From: Heterobilharzia americana
Taxonomy: Eukaryota; Platyhelminthes; Trematoda; Strigeidida; Schistosomatidae
Assembly (NCBI GenBank): GCA_944470555.2
Contig: OX104127.1
Span: forward strand, 118,758,741 to 118,822,740
Length of the DNA: 64,000 nt
Direction: 5' to 3'
Under the pieces are notes generated by a model. That model was not told where the DNA came from and did not search any database. It saw only the letters and a program-made list of their open reading frames with translations. The position numbers were made by a program, and so were the translations under genes. Positions 1 through 11,974 of this stretch are shown here, one piece after another; within the stretch, counting starts at the first letter, position 1, and each line of letters opens with the position of its first letter.

Positions 1-55
1 AACCTGAAAGGATAGAGATACGAAAAAACCAAATTAATCTGGTCTCAAGTTGGTA

Positions 56-3054
56 TTACTGCATCTGATCTGGGAAAGCTTCTCGAGTACAGTCCATCGG
101 TACCGTAGGACTCGAGGTGTGCGTCCAACCTCCTTTTAAAGGTATCAGGGGATGGGGCTGTAACGACTGCTGAAGAGAGGGAATTCCACAGTTTTCAGAG
201 TCTGACTGCAAATGAGCTAGCACGGATCTTTGTACGTCCTCTCTCATGCACTGTTCTTAACGGGTGACCCCTCAAGTTGCGTTTCCGACTAAAGCTTAGA
301 AGGGATCTGTTGGGATAGAGGGAATTATAGGCGATGTGGTACATCATGATCATATCCCCTCTGATCCTCCGGTGTTGTACTAGGTGCAGCTGAGGAGCAA
401 CTAAGCGGTCTGGGTACGGTTTGTGCCGTAACCCAATCACTTTCTTTGTAGCTCTTCCCTGTACCCGTTCTAGGATGGCAGTGTCCTTTTCCAAGTATGG
501 GGACATTACAAGCGAATTTTTCCCAAATGAGGACGAATGTACAGAGCATACACTTTGGTGAAAAGAGGAGTAAGACAGCCTAAAGTTCGCGAGAGAAACC
601 CCAGGGTTCCATAAGCCTTACTGGCTGCAAGGGGGCAATGAACCGAGGTTCCTAGTGTATCATTTAGTGTAACTCCCAGATCTTGCTCCATGTTAGAGTG
701 ACAGATATTTGTTTCACCTAGAGAGTACGAACTGGGACTGCCCTTATGTTTGTCAACTATCATAATTCGACACTTCTCCGGGTCGAGAGGAAGCAGGTTT
801 TCTGTAGTCCAATTAAGGATTTTCGTAAGGTCCTCCTGGAAGATCGAAATATTCGTTGGCTCTTGTATTTCCCTCCAAATCTTCAGATCATCGGCATATA
901 ACAGTGAATGTGAATTAAGGACCCCTTGTAAGTCATTGATGGAAGCGAGAAACAGTAGTGGGCCTAATATGGAACCTTGAGGCACACCACTCAGCATCGG
1001 GAACCAATCAGATAGAGAGGAGCCAACTCTAACTGACTGCACCCTGGTGCACAGATAATCCCTAAGCCAGATTAATAATTTTCCCTGTGCACCAATGGGC
1101 TGGAGTTTCTTACAAAGGATATCATGATTTACCCTGTCAAAGGCCTTAGAAAAGTCAGGTAAACCAATGTGTATAGGCTTTTTCTTCTCGACAGAGAGTG
1201 TCCAGCTATTTCAAGCTATCAACAAGTTGGTGTTACATGACCTTCCTGGTAGAAAGCCATGCTGACAGTCGTTTAGGATTGATTTCTGAAGTAAGTGACC
1301 ATGAAGTGAGTCATTTATGACTCTCTCCATGGCCTTCGCAACTGAAGAGATCAGGGAGATTTGTCTGTAGTTGGAGGCGAGTAGTTTGTTTCCACCTTTA
1401 TAAATTGGGACGACAGCCACCGGTTTCCAATCAGAGGGTAACCTGCCTTCCAGAAACGAGCATTTGAAGAGGCTTGCTAGTGGGGCACACAGAACTTCAG
1501 CACACTCCTTGAGTGCTCTTGGGTGAATCCCATCGATTCCTGGAGACTTATTCGGGTTCAGTTTCTTTGATATTTCCATAATTACAGAGGGTTTAAACCC
1601 TATATGATTTGGTGCCTCTGTGATACGGGTGTCCGACAGAGGCGGGGTTCTGTCTCCCAAGTGACAACTGTTTTGGAACTCATGAGCTAGTAGGTTTGCA
1701 ACTTCGGAGTTGGAACAGAGAATCTCCAAACTAATGGGGTCCTGTAAACTCAGTGAACTGTTACTCTTCTGTTTCATCAGCGAGTACAGTATCCCAAGAT
1801 TTCCCTCCAGGGTTCTACAACGTTGTGTCTGGTGGTTAATTCTGCCGCTTCTGATCCCTACTGAACATTTGTTACGGATATCTCAATAATTTAGCCAGTC
1901 AAAAGGGCTATCAGTGCAAGACGACCGTTTACGCCGTATTAGTTTGCGTGTGCTCGACTTAAGCCAGGAGGAGTCGAACTTGCTAGTTCTTCTTGGAATC
2001 AGAGGAGTGTTGTCTTCTGCCGTTTGTAGGATTATATTCCTCAACAGACCCCATCTAGCATCAAGATCCAGTAGGTCACCGCAGTTTAAGCAAGCGGAAC
2101 CTTCTAGACCTTGCCGAACCTTCTCAGAATCAGTCCTCATAGGGTTCCTGAACGGCGGCTGATCGGGAACGGGTGGCTTAGATACAGAAGTATTGAAGGA
2201 GATAACTGCATGGTCACTTAGGCCAAGAGGGCTGAAAACATTCAAGCTGCTTACCCCAATGAACTGATTTGTGAAAATATGATCTAGGCGGGATGCCTTA
2301 CCACCAGGCCCCCAGCGAGTACACTGGGAAACATGTTCCGTCAAGGAGTTTTCCAGTAGCGATTCCCGAAAGTCTTTTAGAACAGTAGATGGACTTTCTG
2401 TGGTAGAGTTGCGGAAAGTTCAGATCTCTCATAATGAGGACCTGTGGGAAGTTCGGTTCCCGGGCTCCTGTAACGGACTGTATTGACGTTTTACTCAAAG
2501 TGGCATCAGCTGCAGGGGGGCGGTATAAGACTCCAACTAAACGCGAACCTCCACAGCACCCCTGATACTACACCGAGGGACATTTTTAACGCCAATTCTA
2601 TGAGACTGTAATGGACTTTTAAGGGGGAGCGGGTGTAAAGAGCAACGCCGCCTCCCGGACCCTCCGGTCTATCCCTTCGGATTAAGCTGGGCTGTTCTTA
2701 ACAAACTTCCTCGTCCTTTATGTTCTCTGAGTGCCATGTTTCATAGAAGGCCATTGTGCTAGGGCTATCCTCATCCACTAACAACCTTAACTCAGGTATC
2801 TTGGAGGGTGGGCCTCGTACATTGCTGAAGGTACGGCGAATAAGAGCATGAGGGCCGGAGGTCCAAGCAACCGGTTGAGTTAGGGGTGAGTTGCTAGCCT
2901 TCAAATGGCCGGCTTTGACGAGTTTTTTGATAGGACAGTGGAACCAAGAGCCACTATATCCACTGATCTCTTTGACTGAGAACTGGTGCAAAGTTCTTCG
3001 ATCTGGCACAGGGTCGATAAAAAACTCTTTCCCATCGTCCAACCGTTCTGTCAT
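56..3054 (-). pseudogene. CR1 copy 1 ORF2 remnant (APE endonuclease + reverse transcriptase)
   Basis: Minus-strand blocks in 5' to 3' order: endonuclease start at 2698-3054 (SKIPELRLL, YETW); endonuclease end at 1883-2344 (LDHIFTNQ, LSDHAVISF); RT fingers at 1211-1777; RT palm at 506-1042 with GVPQGSILGPLL and YADDLKIW; C-terminal domain at 56-506. The blocks are split by stops or frameshifts. One stop directly follows LLIA near 1,211. A frameshift near 506 interrupts the conserved IRPHLE region. A TGA precedes KLWNSLS near 195. Copy 1 keeps the longest continuous palm block of the three copies, at 178 residues. Confidence 0.85.
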
Positions 3055-3087
3055 TAGATGTGCGTTGGCCGAAGGTAAGCGCTTGAA

Positions 3088-3770
3088 TCACCTCTCAGTC
3101 TGCCTTCGCTCCTTGGGTCTGCACCCGCCTATCTTTACTTCTCTAGGGAATGTATCAGATACGTTATACCAGGGTTCCAAGGTAGTTCTAACCATGTCCG
3201 GAGAGTCAAGGGTTACTTGGAGCAGCCTAGGAGTACGTTTAGTCGAGAGGTGAGCCGGTCTTGGAGGACGATTAATTCTTCCGGCCCTCATATCGATTTG
3301 GAGTTTGCTGACAATATATCTCCACCGATTTATGTCGTGGATAAGTTCGGCAGTATCGGCACCCGAACATTTGAAAATCCCGCGTATAATTACCGAGCAG
3401 CATAACTCTTGAGAGTGAATCTTCTTGTTGTTGCGAAGAGGTTCTCTCACTGACCAGGGTCTATCGGGTCTAATCCTGATGTCAGACAGTTTACGTTTCA
3501 CCAACTGATGACCCTCCAGAAAGATGTGTTCGGACTGACGTGTGCTATCAAGAGATACTCCTAATGGTCTAGGAGAGCCTTTGGGGGAGAACTTACTACG
3601 CGCCAGGCGTTGAAGAGATGGACTGCAGGGAGAGGTTCCTAGGAGTTTGCAAACACTTCCATTGGTCAAGGTCATGTTCTTCATGATCAGTCAATGGAGA
3701 GGAGCCACTTTTCTGAACGTCGAAGAGTATGAGTGATCTAAGATTATGGTCACGGTCTGTCTTTCTGAAG
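3088..3770 (-). pseudogene. CR1 copy 1 ORF1 remnant
   Basis: ORF1 of CR1 elements encodes an RNA-binding chaperone-like protein that coats the element RNA. The minus-strand frame 3088-3684 contains the CR1 ORF1 signatures LARSKFSP and SDIRIRPDRPW. The preceding stretch (KTDRDHNLRSLILFDVQKS) lies in another frame that ends near 3,596, so there is a frameshift between the two. The 198-residue frame is identical to the one at 11,345-11,941 in copy 2. Confidence 0.75.
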
Positions 3771-3985
3771 AGAAGGGGGAAGACGATGGTCTCAAACTCC
3801 AGGTGAGGCCGTCTGAAGCTGTTGAAAACTTGATGCAAGCATAAGCGACCGAACTGTCCGAAAATTTGTCTAAGTGATACTAACGCCGAGTTTCCACGAA
3901 ACGCGTTCCCGTCGCAGTTTGTAAAGGAATTTCTGTCTTGAGGGATTGAGACGCCCAAATCATTCTGTCAGTGACGCTTCACGTT
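3771..3985. other. Sequence at 5' side of CR1 copy 1 not shared with copy 2
   Basis: An open minus-strand frame (3596-3958) runs from here into the ORF1 remnant, but its first two thirds have no counterpart upstream of copy 2. Either the two copies keep different 5' parts of the element or one of them is rearranged at about 3,770. Confidence 0.4.
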
Positions 3986-4004
3986 CCATGCTACATACAT
4001 GAGG

Positions 4005-4116
4005 CTATATATGAGATGCACCATGTTTAACGTGCATCACCTTGCATTTCTCGGGATTAAATGCCAGCCCACTGTTGACTGCCCAGTTGTGAAGTTTGGT
4101 CAAGTCTTCCTGCAGG
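4005..4116 (-). pseudogene. Short orphan CR1-like RT thumb fragment
   Basis: The minus strand translates to a CR1-type segment downstream of the catalytic box, with LQEDLTKLHNWAVN and FNPEKCKVMHV. This is the segment that follows YADD in CR1 reverse transcriptases. The fragment is about 110 bases and differs in sequence from the neighbouring copies, so it is a separate older insertion. Confidence 0.6.
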
Positions 4117-4225
4117 CTTCAAAAAAGACCGTGAGGCTTGACAAATTTTGACCAGTTTGTTATATTCACCGTGTTGAGGCTCAGAGCTCCTTGAGCAAAC
4201 ATTTTTCTACTCTTTATTCAGTTTA

Positions 4226-4381
4226 ATGACGGTTTCAGAGGATGTCTGCGTAGTTTGTCGCAGAAATGCCAGCTTCTCAGCTAAGGCGATGGGTTGTGAG
4301 CTTTGCTCTCAGTGGACTCACTGCTTTGTGATTCCAGCCGGCCATCTGGTTATTTTGAAGCACTGCCTAATATCCCTTTGA
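4226..4381 (+). pseudogene. ORF1 start with PHD-like zinc finger
   Basis: A short frame starts at an ATG at 4,226 and has cysteine/histidine spacing like a PHD-type finger: CVVC, then 12 residues, then CELC, then SQWTHC. Several CR1-group elements carry a PHD-type domain in ORF1, which is thought to help with nucleic-acid or chromatin contact. The frame closes at a TGA at 4,379-4,381, so the rest of ORF1 is cut off from it. The domain call is by eye. Confidence 0.5.
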
Positions 4382-4593
4382 TGGAGATTGGTATTTTTGC
4401 TCACGTTGTGGGTCCAAAAGTAAGTGCCACATGGGCCTGGAGTTAGTGAGATCTCTACAAAATCCAGCCTCATGGTCATGATTGTCTTCCGATTCCAAGC
4501 GGTACGTTTGAAATTGTGTTACACTTTAACGTGATTTCGTAACTGTATCATAACTTTGTTATTAACGTCATCATAAAGCTACCGAATTCTCAA

Positions 4594-5468
4594 ATGACTA
4601 ATTACATATCAGACATGCAACTAGATAAGGCTAATGCATGTAAAAAGGCACGGACACAACTGTCTGTGGAACAGCGCATCAACAGTACCCGAATGTTGAT
4701 GACACCGAAAGCAGATTCCTCTTGCAACAGCATAAGTGAATCAGCTTATACTCCAGTTGTGCTCAATAGAAGGAGAACTGCGTTCGGCAAGACAGCCAAC
4801 ATTAGTTGTAATAGAAATACCTCTGCATGCCCAACATGTAATAGGACTGCAACACTAAATGTTGCAGAAGACGTGAAGCTTAATGGAAGCTCCAAGTCTT
4901 TTGTGAGACTAACCAGACTTCAGTCACCAAGTGTGTCATTGTCGCTTCTTCCAGAAACCGAAAGCCCGAATTCCTCCATAGGGGAACTAAGGACAGAAAT
5001 AGGCAGACTGAAGGATGACAAACAGAATAATGCATCACAACAAAGTGTGTTAAGGGCGTTCGAGGTGTCAGCCAAGCTGGATGAAATTAGAGCTCAGATA
5101 AGCAACCTCTTGCCACTGAGCATCTTGACGCGTGGTGAATCCAATAGTGAAGTTGACATCGAAACACTATCCAGGGAGATCACCTGGTAAACTTTATCAC
5201 CACTGAAGTAGGTAAGAGACTTGCACTCAAATTGAGCGCAATAGTTTATAACGTCCCTGACGCGACAAATTTGAAGGCGGTGGGAGAAATTTCGCTTAGA
5301 ACAGAACATTATGCCCCAGCGAAATGTTCCCGACTAAAGAAGAGCCAGCAGGACCACTGCCGTCCGATACGCTTTCAATTTGAATCACAGATAGAAGCGG
5401 AAGCATTCATCAAACCAGAATCTATCTTAGAAAAAAACAGTCTTCACAGGAATAAAGATAGTTCCTGA
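4594..5468 (+). pseudogene. ORF1 middle and C-terminal parts (decayed)
   Basis: Two frames belong together. The frame at 4594-5190 (198 residues) ends with a heptad-like helical stretch (LRTEIGRLKDDKQN, then SAKLDEIRAQISNL) that probably forms the coiled coil seen in LINE ORF1 proteins. The frame at 5232-5468 has RLKKSQQDHCRPIRFQF and EAEAFI, which resembles the RNA-binding part of CR1-group ORF1. A frameshift and stop near 5,190 separate them. Further frames to about 6,450 are short and unrecognised. Confidence 0.55.
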
Positions 5469-6495
5469 TAAGACAGTGGTGGAGAGGCAGATATACAACC
5501 GTGCTCATAGACCTGACAGTCAAAAGGCTCCGAAACTGCAACATACCGAAGCAGTAGGTATCTCCCCAAATATACCCAGGCCTTAGACTTCCCCTTCCAC
5601 AAACTCTATCAACTCAGATATATGGAAAAACACACCGACCAACGTGGAGACGAAGACTGCGAAATGCATGATTTGACTGAACCGCCTGAAACTGTGGATC
5701 TAGAGATGTCCATAAAAAGCCCCAATTGGAAACCTGATACTGCACTAAACGTGACAGAACTCTCGCTGAGGTCTACTGCAGGCCTAAAGTCTACTAACCA
5801 CACCAGCCTGGGTCCTAGGATATCGGCCACTCGATATGCAACAGATAAACCAATGCTCCCATGGGACCCAAAAGGTAGGGACGGAAGCAGAAAGCATATA
5901 ATGACCCGAAGTGATCCCTTCTGGAATCGACAGAATTATGAACACTAGCTCTGCCAAGAAGGCTCTATGCACTGAGCTAATTCTCACTAGTAACGAGAAC
6001 GAAAATAGACGTCACAACAACCCAACCCTATTGTTTACTAATGAGAAAAGCCAGCATCAATCACCTATAATAGAATGTCAGCGGGGTACTTTGTGAGGGA
6101 AAACTTTGGTCCACTGCACGGCACTAGTTTACTAGGAGACAGCCCCCTATCCAACATAACGACAGTTACGTCCGTTGTGAATTGTACCAGAAGGCAGTCA
6201 CTGGTAAGGAATACAACACAGAGCAGAAGTTTACATGGACCACAAAAAACGATGATTTTTTGTCCATTACATTCCTATCAGCTGCAGCCTTGGCCAAACA
6301 ACTGATGGGGATGTTGAAACCCCTTACTCTGGACCGCTAATCTTAGCTCCCTCGGAGCAACAGAAAAAACACAGTCAAACGTATACACAAATCCTAGACA
6401 CCAACTACACAAGTGGTGTAAACAGATGCGAAAGCACAACAGGTCTATTAAATCCTCCTGGCGGTATCACCAGCCCTACACACCCACCGCGTACA

Positions 6496-9400
6496 GTGGT
6501 AAAACTACCTACTCTCTATGTAACAGATACTAGAGACGACACTTACATGAGGTCAAACTCTGTTTATTTGGACACAATGTGCACACTGAACACAAATAGA
6601 AGCATTGCTCTGTTCTCCCCTGATAAAGGTGATACTATTTCAAGTCACTGTGCGGTTGATTTACCACTAGGATATCCTAGTAACCCTACAGCTACAAGTG
6701 AACAAGGTGTAGAGACGTTCTGTAATGCAACGACGCCAGACTATACTCAGTCAAGCGACACTGACATACCTTTTGGCTTGTTTAGCCAACTAAAAAGCTT
6801 TACACACTATTACTTGTACATCGTTCTCGTAAACGGAAGGTCCGTCTTCAGCAAACTATTGGTATTAAGAGGAATGGCGTTCATATATAAGCCGCCGGCA
6901 ATAATTATCACTGAGTCTTGGTGTCACGCAAATATACCAGATGAAGAGATAAGTATTGACATGTGTACACAATTCCGATGTGACCGGAGTAACAAGAAGG
7001 GAGGAGGTTGCCTGATGTACTTCCTGAACACTCTCACCGTATTCAGGTTTGAAAATATGGTTCTTGATAAAGTAAGCGACTCTCTATGGGTCACAGTACA
7101 CTACAGAAATGCTGCAGCACTGGTGGGATGTGTTTACAGAGCATCTGGTACCTTTAACAATCATGAGATTCCACTGATTACGGCTCCGGAACATGCATCC
7201 ACTCCCCATGTGATCACAAGATCATACGCGGTGACTTTAGCCTACCTAAAATTAAGTGGGATTCATCTACTGGTCCGGCTAGGTGTGACAACTTTTTCCA
7301 TACACTGTCTATTTTTGGATGGAAGCAAACTGTTACAACTCCTACAAGAGGTGACAATGTATTGGACTTAATATTTTGCCATAACATAAATCGTATTTTG
7401 ACAAATGTAGGCCCCAAGTTCCCAGGAAGTGATCACAATACGATACTATGCGCAGTGCCACTTCCTGCAGCTAGTACTCCAACTGGTTCTTCCACTACAC
7501 ACCAAATGGTATGTGGAGACTACAGTAGAACGGACTGGCAGCAGATGTGTCCAGTGGTTAGGCTAATTGACCGAGGATCATTCTTCACCATCAGAGACCT
7601 CAAATTAACCATTGTTATGTTTTGCTACAAATCTGAAACCCGTCTCGATACCATCGTTCCACTGAAAGGTTTCAAAAAAATGCCGCTAAACAATAAGCCA
7701 TATACACCTCCCAATGTTCTTAGAAAGCTACGCAAACTCTCAACAAGATACCACAGGCATCACGACGTCGATGCACTTCCGTTGATTCTTGGTACTCTTA
7801 ACTCTATCTCGCGTAACCACCATTTGCTTTTGAAGAGTGAAGAGAGTAGTGCACTGGCTAGCTCATCTGGAGTATGTGCTCTCTCAGCACTCCTTAAGAG
7901 GCGATCGAATTGCACAGACATAAAATTCCTCTTCTTATCCATTACACCAAAGCTTATAATGATCCAGTGGGTATGTGTGGAATATTCAGTGACTTATTTG
8001 CAGTCAGTTATCTGGAACCTATAGATTTTTCGTGTGACACTATCTCGGTCTGCACTTCTAAAAGCTATTCTTCTCCTCAACTAACGACAATAGATACGGT
8101 TCAATTCACGTACTCTAATACTCACCAAGCCATTAGGACGCTAAGGTGCTCCAGCAGCTCTGGCACAGATGGAATATCATCACATTTCATTGAATTTGGT
8201 GGCCCTCATATTCCATTATCATTACTTAAAATACTTTCTCTCTCTTTGGAATCTTTCACATACCCTGACATATGGAAAACATCATTTATTCTCCCTAGAT
8301 ATAAATCTGGTTCAAGAACACTAGCCAGTAACCACAGACCAATAAATATCACGCCTGTAGTTTCTAGAATTATGGAGGAACTTATCACAGAAAGTATTCT
8401 TCAGCACATGCTTAGTGGCAAAGTCATCACATCGAGTCAACATGGGTTCCTAAAATCGATGTCCTGTATAACTTGCCATCTCGACTTCTTTAACTTCATA
8501 ACCACTGTGCGTGACCGACACCAATTAGTCCTTGCCCTCTATCTAGACATTTCAAAGGTATTCGACAGGGTCGACCACTTGTTGTTAATAAGTAAGTTGA
8601 TGACTATGGGAGTTGACCATCCACTGTTGGGATGGATTAAGTCTTTCTTCTGTAATCGCCCTCAAGTGGTGAAGGTAGATTCACACACTTCAAAACCTAG
8701 GCCAATCATCCCTGGTGTTGTTCAAAGCAGTGTATTAGGTCCCCTTCTCTTTACTTTATACGTCAATGACACCTGCAGCTGCTTTGCCTACGGTAAACCA
8801 TTCTTGTCTGCTGATGACCTAAAAGTTGCATACACATTCACCCGTGATAACTTATCCCACTTCCAGGCACTAATACAAACGGAGCTCGATATAATATCCG
8901 CACAGTCTGCCGCTTGAAGACTTCGGTTCAATATAGGCAAAAGTGGCTGGGTATGTTTTGGTGCTCCATCGGTGGATATCCAACTACATCTTCAGTCTAC
9001 GAAACTTCCTGCTCTTAAAAGTGTATGTGACCTTGGACTAAGATACTCAAGGGACCTCGCATTTTCTGAACAGGTAGCATCACAGACTCACAAATCTAGG
9101 ACCCTGGTGGGTTGCGTAGTTCGTAACTTCCACTGCAGAGAAGTCAAGTTGCTAATCTACAAAACTTGCGTACGTCCACTGTCAGAATACTGTCCATTTA
9201 TAATGAGTGCTACCCGCATAATAGACAAGCACAAAAAAGAGGGTGTCCAAAGGTATTTCACAGCTAGATTGTTAGGACACGATTGCAAACAGGACTACAG
9301 CTGCAGATGCAGAACACTAAGTTTAGAAACACTGGATGAGACGACTCAAAATTAATCCGACACTCTTCTTTAATGTGTTACATAAACACACGTTCACAGC

Positions 9401-9686
9401 CAATGGTGAGCTTCAGTTCGAACACAACAGTTGTTACGATCTGCACAACCACACCCACAGCGTCAAAGGGGATTCGTTCAAATCCTGCTTGCGCGCAAAC
9501 TTCTTCACAGTCAAATTCTCTCAGTTGTGGAACAGACTTCCAGCTAAAGTGAAGGCCCCCAAATCAACTTCTGAATGTGGTCGGTTACTGGCTGACTTCT
9601 TATCATCTGATGACTTCTACGGCTTATCGAATACACCAACAGTCTCTTTCACGACACTTTGTATACTCGGCTCTCTTAATGTATAA
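6496..9686 (+). pseudogene. ORF2 (APE endonuclease + reverse transcriptase) of the second CR1-like element
   Basis: The blocks are in order. The endonuclease at about 6,800-7,200 has VNGRSVFSKL, ITESWC and KKGGGCLMYF. After a frameshift near 7,225 its end lies in another frame (LDLIFCHN, then GSDHNTIL). The RT at 7,910-8,917 has SSGTDGIS, LDISKVFDRVDH, VLGPLLFTLYVND and SADDLKVAY. Its connection and C-terminal domain at 8,972-9,686 follow a TGA at 8,915 and a further frameshift near 9,345, ending with FSQLWNRLPAKV. At least three lesions break the frame. The catalytic aspartates of the SADD box remain. Confidence 0.8.
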
Positions 9687-9689
9687 TGA

Positions 9690-10795
9690 GAGCCACCATA
9701 CATACACTGACCTTTCATACGAAGCGTTGAAGAGACTTTCATGAGTTACCACCTCAAACCAACGGCACATTGTGCCCCACCCAACACGGTAATCAAAAAC
9801 AGAAATCCTACACCACATGACACCAAGAAATTTATATTTTTTGATACTCTAAAGAAAAAGGATATATGGTGAAAGCCATGGCAGGGGAAGTTAAGTAGGG
9901 AGAAACATGAACATAGAAAACACTCTCCTTGCTGGAATTCTTGCCTTCTCCGCCTGCTGCTTTGTCCGTTTTTTCCCGTTGTAGAAAGTTAATTCAGTTC
10001 TAAACTTTGGCTTTGTTGCCATCGAGAATTACTTACTTAAGGGACAGACCATGGCTGAAACTACCCTTCATGGAGGGTAACCAGCTTTACCAAGTTCAGA
10101 ATACCTAACTACAACAAGCAGAAATAAAAATGTTCACTGGACTACAACTTCATAATTATCAGAATCTAGGATTAACTCATTACAAAAGTGGCCAGCAAAA
10201 CCCAACACTTACCAACTGCAAGACTGTCACGACCCGTGAAAACGAAGGACAAGGTGTTCTGGAAGTCCATCTGGCGCATTCAAACAAGTCTATTGCTTCT
10301 GGATGCTGGAGTTGGAAAAACGGAGACATTTGGCTTTCAGTCATAATATTCATCAAGATTATGAATCTCTGTTGTGGAATGGTGTTAACGTGGACGAATC
10401 GTACAGTCCTGGAATCGTCAGTGGAGCACAATATGTAAACAGTTCATAAACGTTTCATCATTTTCTCAAGCAAGAAGTACAAACTGTTACAATGGAAGTT
10501 TTAGCCTCAAGCTTTATTTTTCTCCAGGTTATACTTGTAGTGTCTGGATACAAACGTGGTTTTTTTGTTAATGCAAAGACAATACTTCCACTTGTCCAAC
10601 TTGTAACTTTTCTGCACACTTATTCTGCTGGGATGTTCCATTATATGAACATGCATCACTTATATCTTCTAGTGACAACGGGTAGGGATTCAGATAACCT
10701 TCCATGAAGATGCATGTAATTTGCATTTGAACTTATTCATACCTGTAAAAATGGTGTGAGCCTGTATACTGAGGAATAATTATTATTATTGTTAA
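9690..10795 (+). other. 3' region and ATT-repeat tail of the second CR1-like element
   Basis: No coding motif was seen in this 1.1 kb. It ends in an A/T-rich ATT repeat (about 10,780-10,795) like the tails of non-LTR elements, and copy 2 of the first CR1 element follows directly. A stretch this long after ORF2 may also contain another small insertion that I cannot delimit. Confidence 0.4.
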
Positions 10796-11044
10796 AAAGA
10801 CCCTCAAGTTAGCGGATAGGGAAGTAGCGAATTCATCACTATTACGGGCTGTCTCTCCGTTAGCATACCTTTGAAGCAGATCCCCTCAGTGATGAACGAG
10901 AATCTCACAGCAGATAAGCGCCGAAAGAAAGGTTTTTCTGAATAAATGTAGGCAGGTCAGTCCATTTGAAAACGGAACGTCAAGTAACGATCGCAAGTCT
11001 GGCAGAGTAACGACTATTCAGCCTGATTAGAAGCCGAACCATAA

Positions 11045-11941
11045 GCTGAACATTGCCACTCCTACTCGGACGAAAAACGTTCCGAAGACAGCAGATCTTG
11101 CTCCCACCACCTGTAACCCAGGGCTGAAGCCACCTGCGCTTCACAATCGGCCTCTTTCAATCACCAAAGAAACTCCCACAGCTGGCATCCAGGTCTTCCG
11201 AGTCACTCTCAAAAAGCTCATCAGAAATCTGAGTCTGCATTCACAGGTTGGAATAAGCTCCAAAAAAGACAGACCGTGACCATAATCTTAGATCACTCAT
11301 ACTCTTCGACGTTCAGAAAAGTGGCTCCTCTCCATTGACTGATCATGAAGAACATGACCTTGACCAATGGAAGTGTTTGCAAACTCCTAGGAACCTCTCC
11401 CTGCAGTCCATCTCTTCAACGCCTGGCGCGTAGTAAGTTCTCCCCCAAAGGCTCTCCTAGACCATTAGGAGTATCTCTTGATAGCACACGTCAGTCCGAA
11501 CACATCTTTCTGGAGGGTCATCAGTTGGTGAAACGTAAACTGTCTGACATCAGGATTAGACCCGATAGACCCTGGTCAGTGAGAGAACCTCTTCGCAACA
11601 ACAAGAAGATTCACTCTCAAGAGTTATGCTGCTCGGTAATTATACGCGGGATTTTCAAATGTTCGGGTGCCGATACTGCCGAACTTATCCACGACATAAA
11701 TCGGTGGAGATATATTGTCAGCAAACTCCAAATCGATATGAGGGCCGGAAGAATTAATCGTCCTCCAAGACCGGCTCACCTCTCGACTAAACGTACTCCT
11801 AGGCTGCTCCAAGTAACCCTTGACTCTCCGGACATGGTTAGAACTACCTTGGAACCCTGGTATAACGTATCTGATACATTCCCTAGAGAAGTAAAGATAG
11901 GCGGGTGCAGACCCAAGGAGCGAAGGCAGACTGAGAGGTGA
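11045..11941 (+). pseudogene. CR1 copy 2 ORF1 remnant
   Basis: An open frame before 11,264 continues into KTDRDHNLRSL and on to about 11,434. A frameshift near 11,372 then moves the reading to the 198-residue frame at 11,345-11,941, with LARSKFSP and SDIRIRPDRPW. Copy 1 has the same frameshift, so the lesion predates the duplication of the copies. Confidence 0.7.
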
Positions 11942-11974
11942 TTCAAGCGCTTACCTTCGGCCAACGCACATCTA

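Larger units (their letters stand above)
1..3770 (-). mobile_element. CR1-type non-LTR retrotransposon, copy 1 (defective)
   Basis: On the minus strand this shows, in order, an ORF1 part, an APE-type endonuclease part and a reverse transcriptase with an intact YADD box at about 887-898. The clade call (CR1, SR1-like in schistosomes) rests on the RT motifs SPGIDGIHP, FSKAFDRVNHD and GVPQGSILGPLL. The 3' end lies within about 20 bases of position 1. The sequence there (aacctgaaaggatagag) also occurs as flank beside the other copies, so that flank probably continues off the window. Homology with copy 2 ends near 3,770. Every long frame is interrupted, so the element cannot act by itself. Confidence 0.88.
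4121..10795 (+). mobile_element. Second CR1/Jockey-group non-LTR element, near full length but decayed
   Basis: This plus-strand element lies between the two inverted CR1 copies. It has an ORF1 region (4,226 to about 6,450), an ORF2 with APE endonuclease and reverse transcriptase (6,496-9,686), and a long 3' region ending in a short ATT repeat near 10,780-10,795, as expected for target-primed insertion. It is a different family from copies 1-3: its catalytic box reads SADD rather than YADD, and its ORF1 differs. Several frameshifts and stops make it inactive. The exact 5' boundary is uncertain. Confidence 0.72.

Noticed and set aside
1..3054. CR1 TGA codons read as recoded amino acids
   Set aside because: TGA appears where sense codons are expected at two conserved places, but true frameshifts and other stops in the same copies show ordinary decay.
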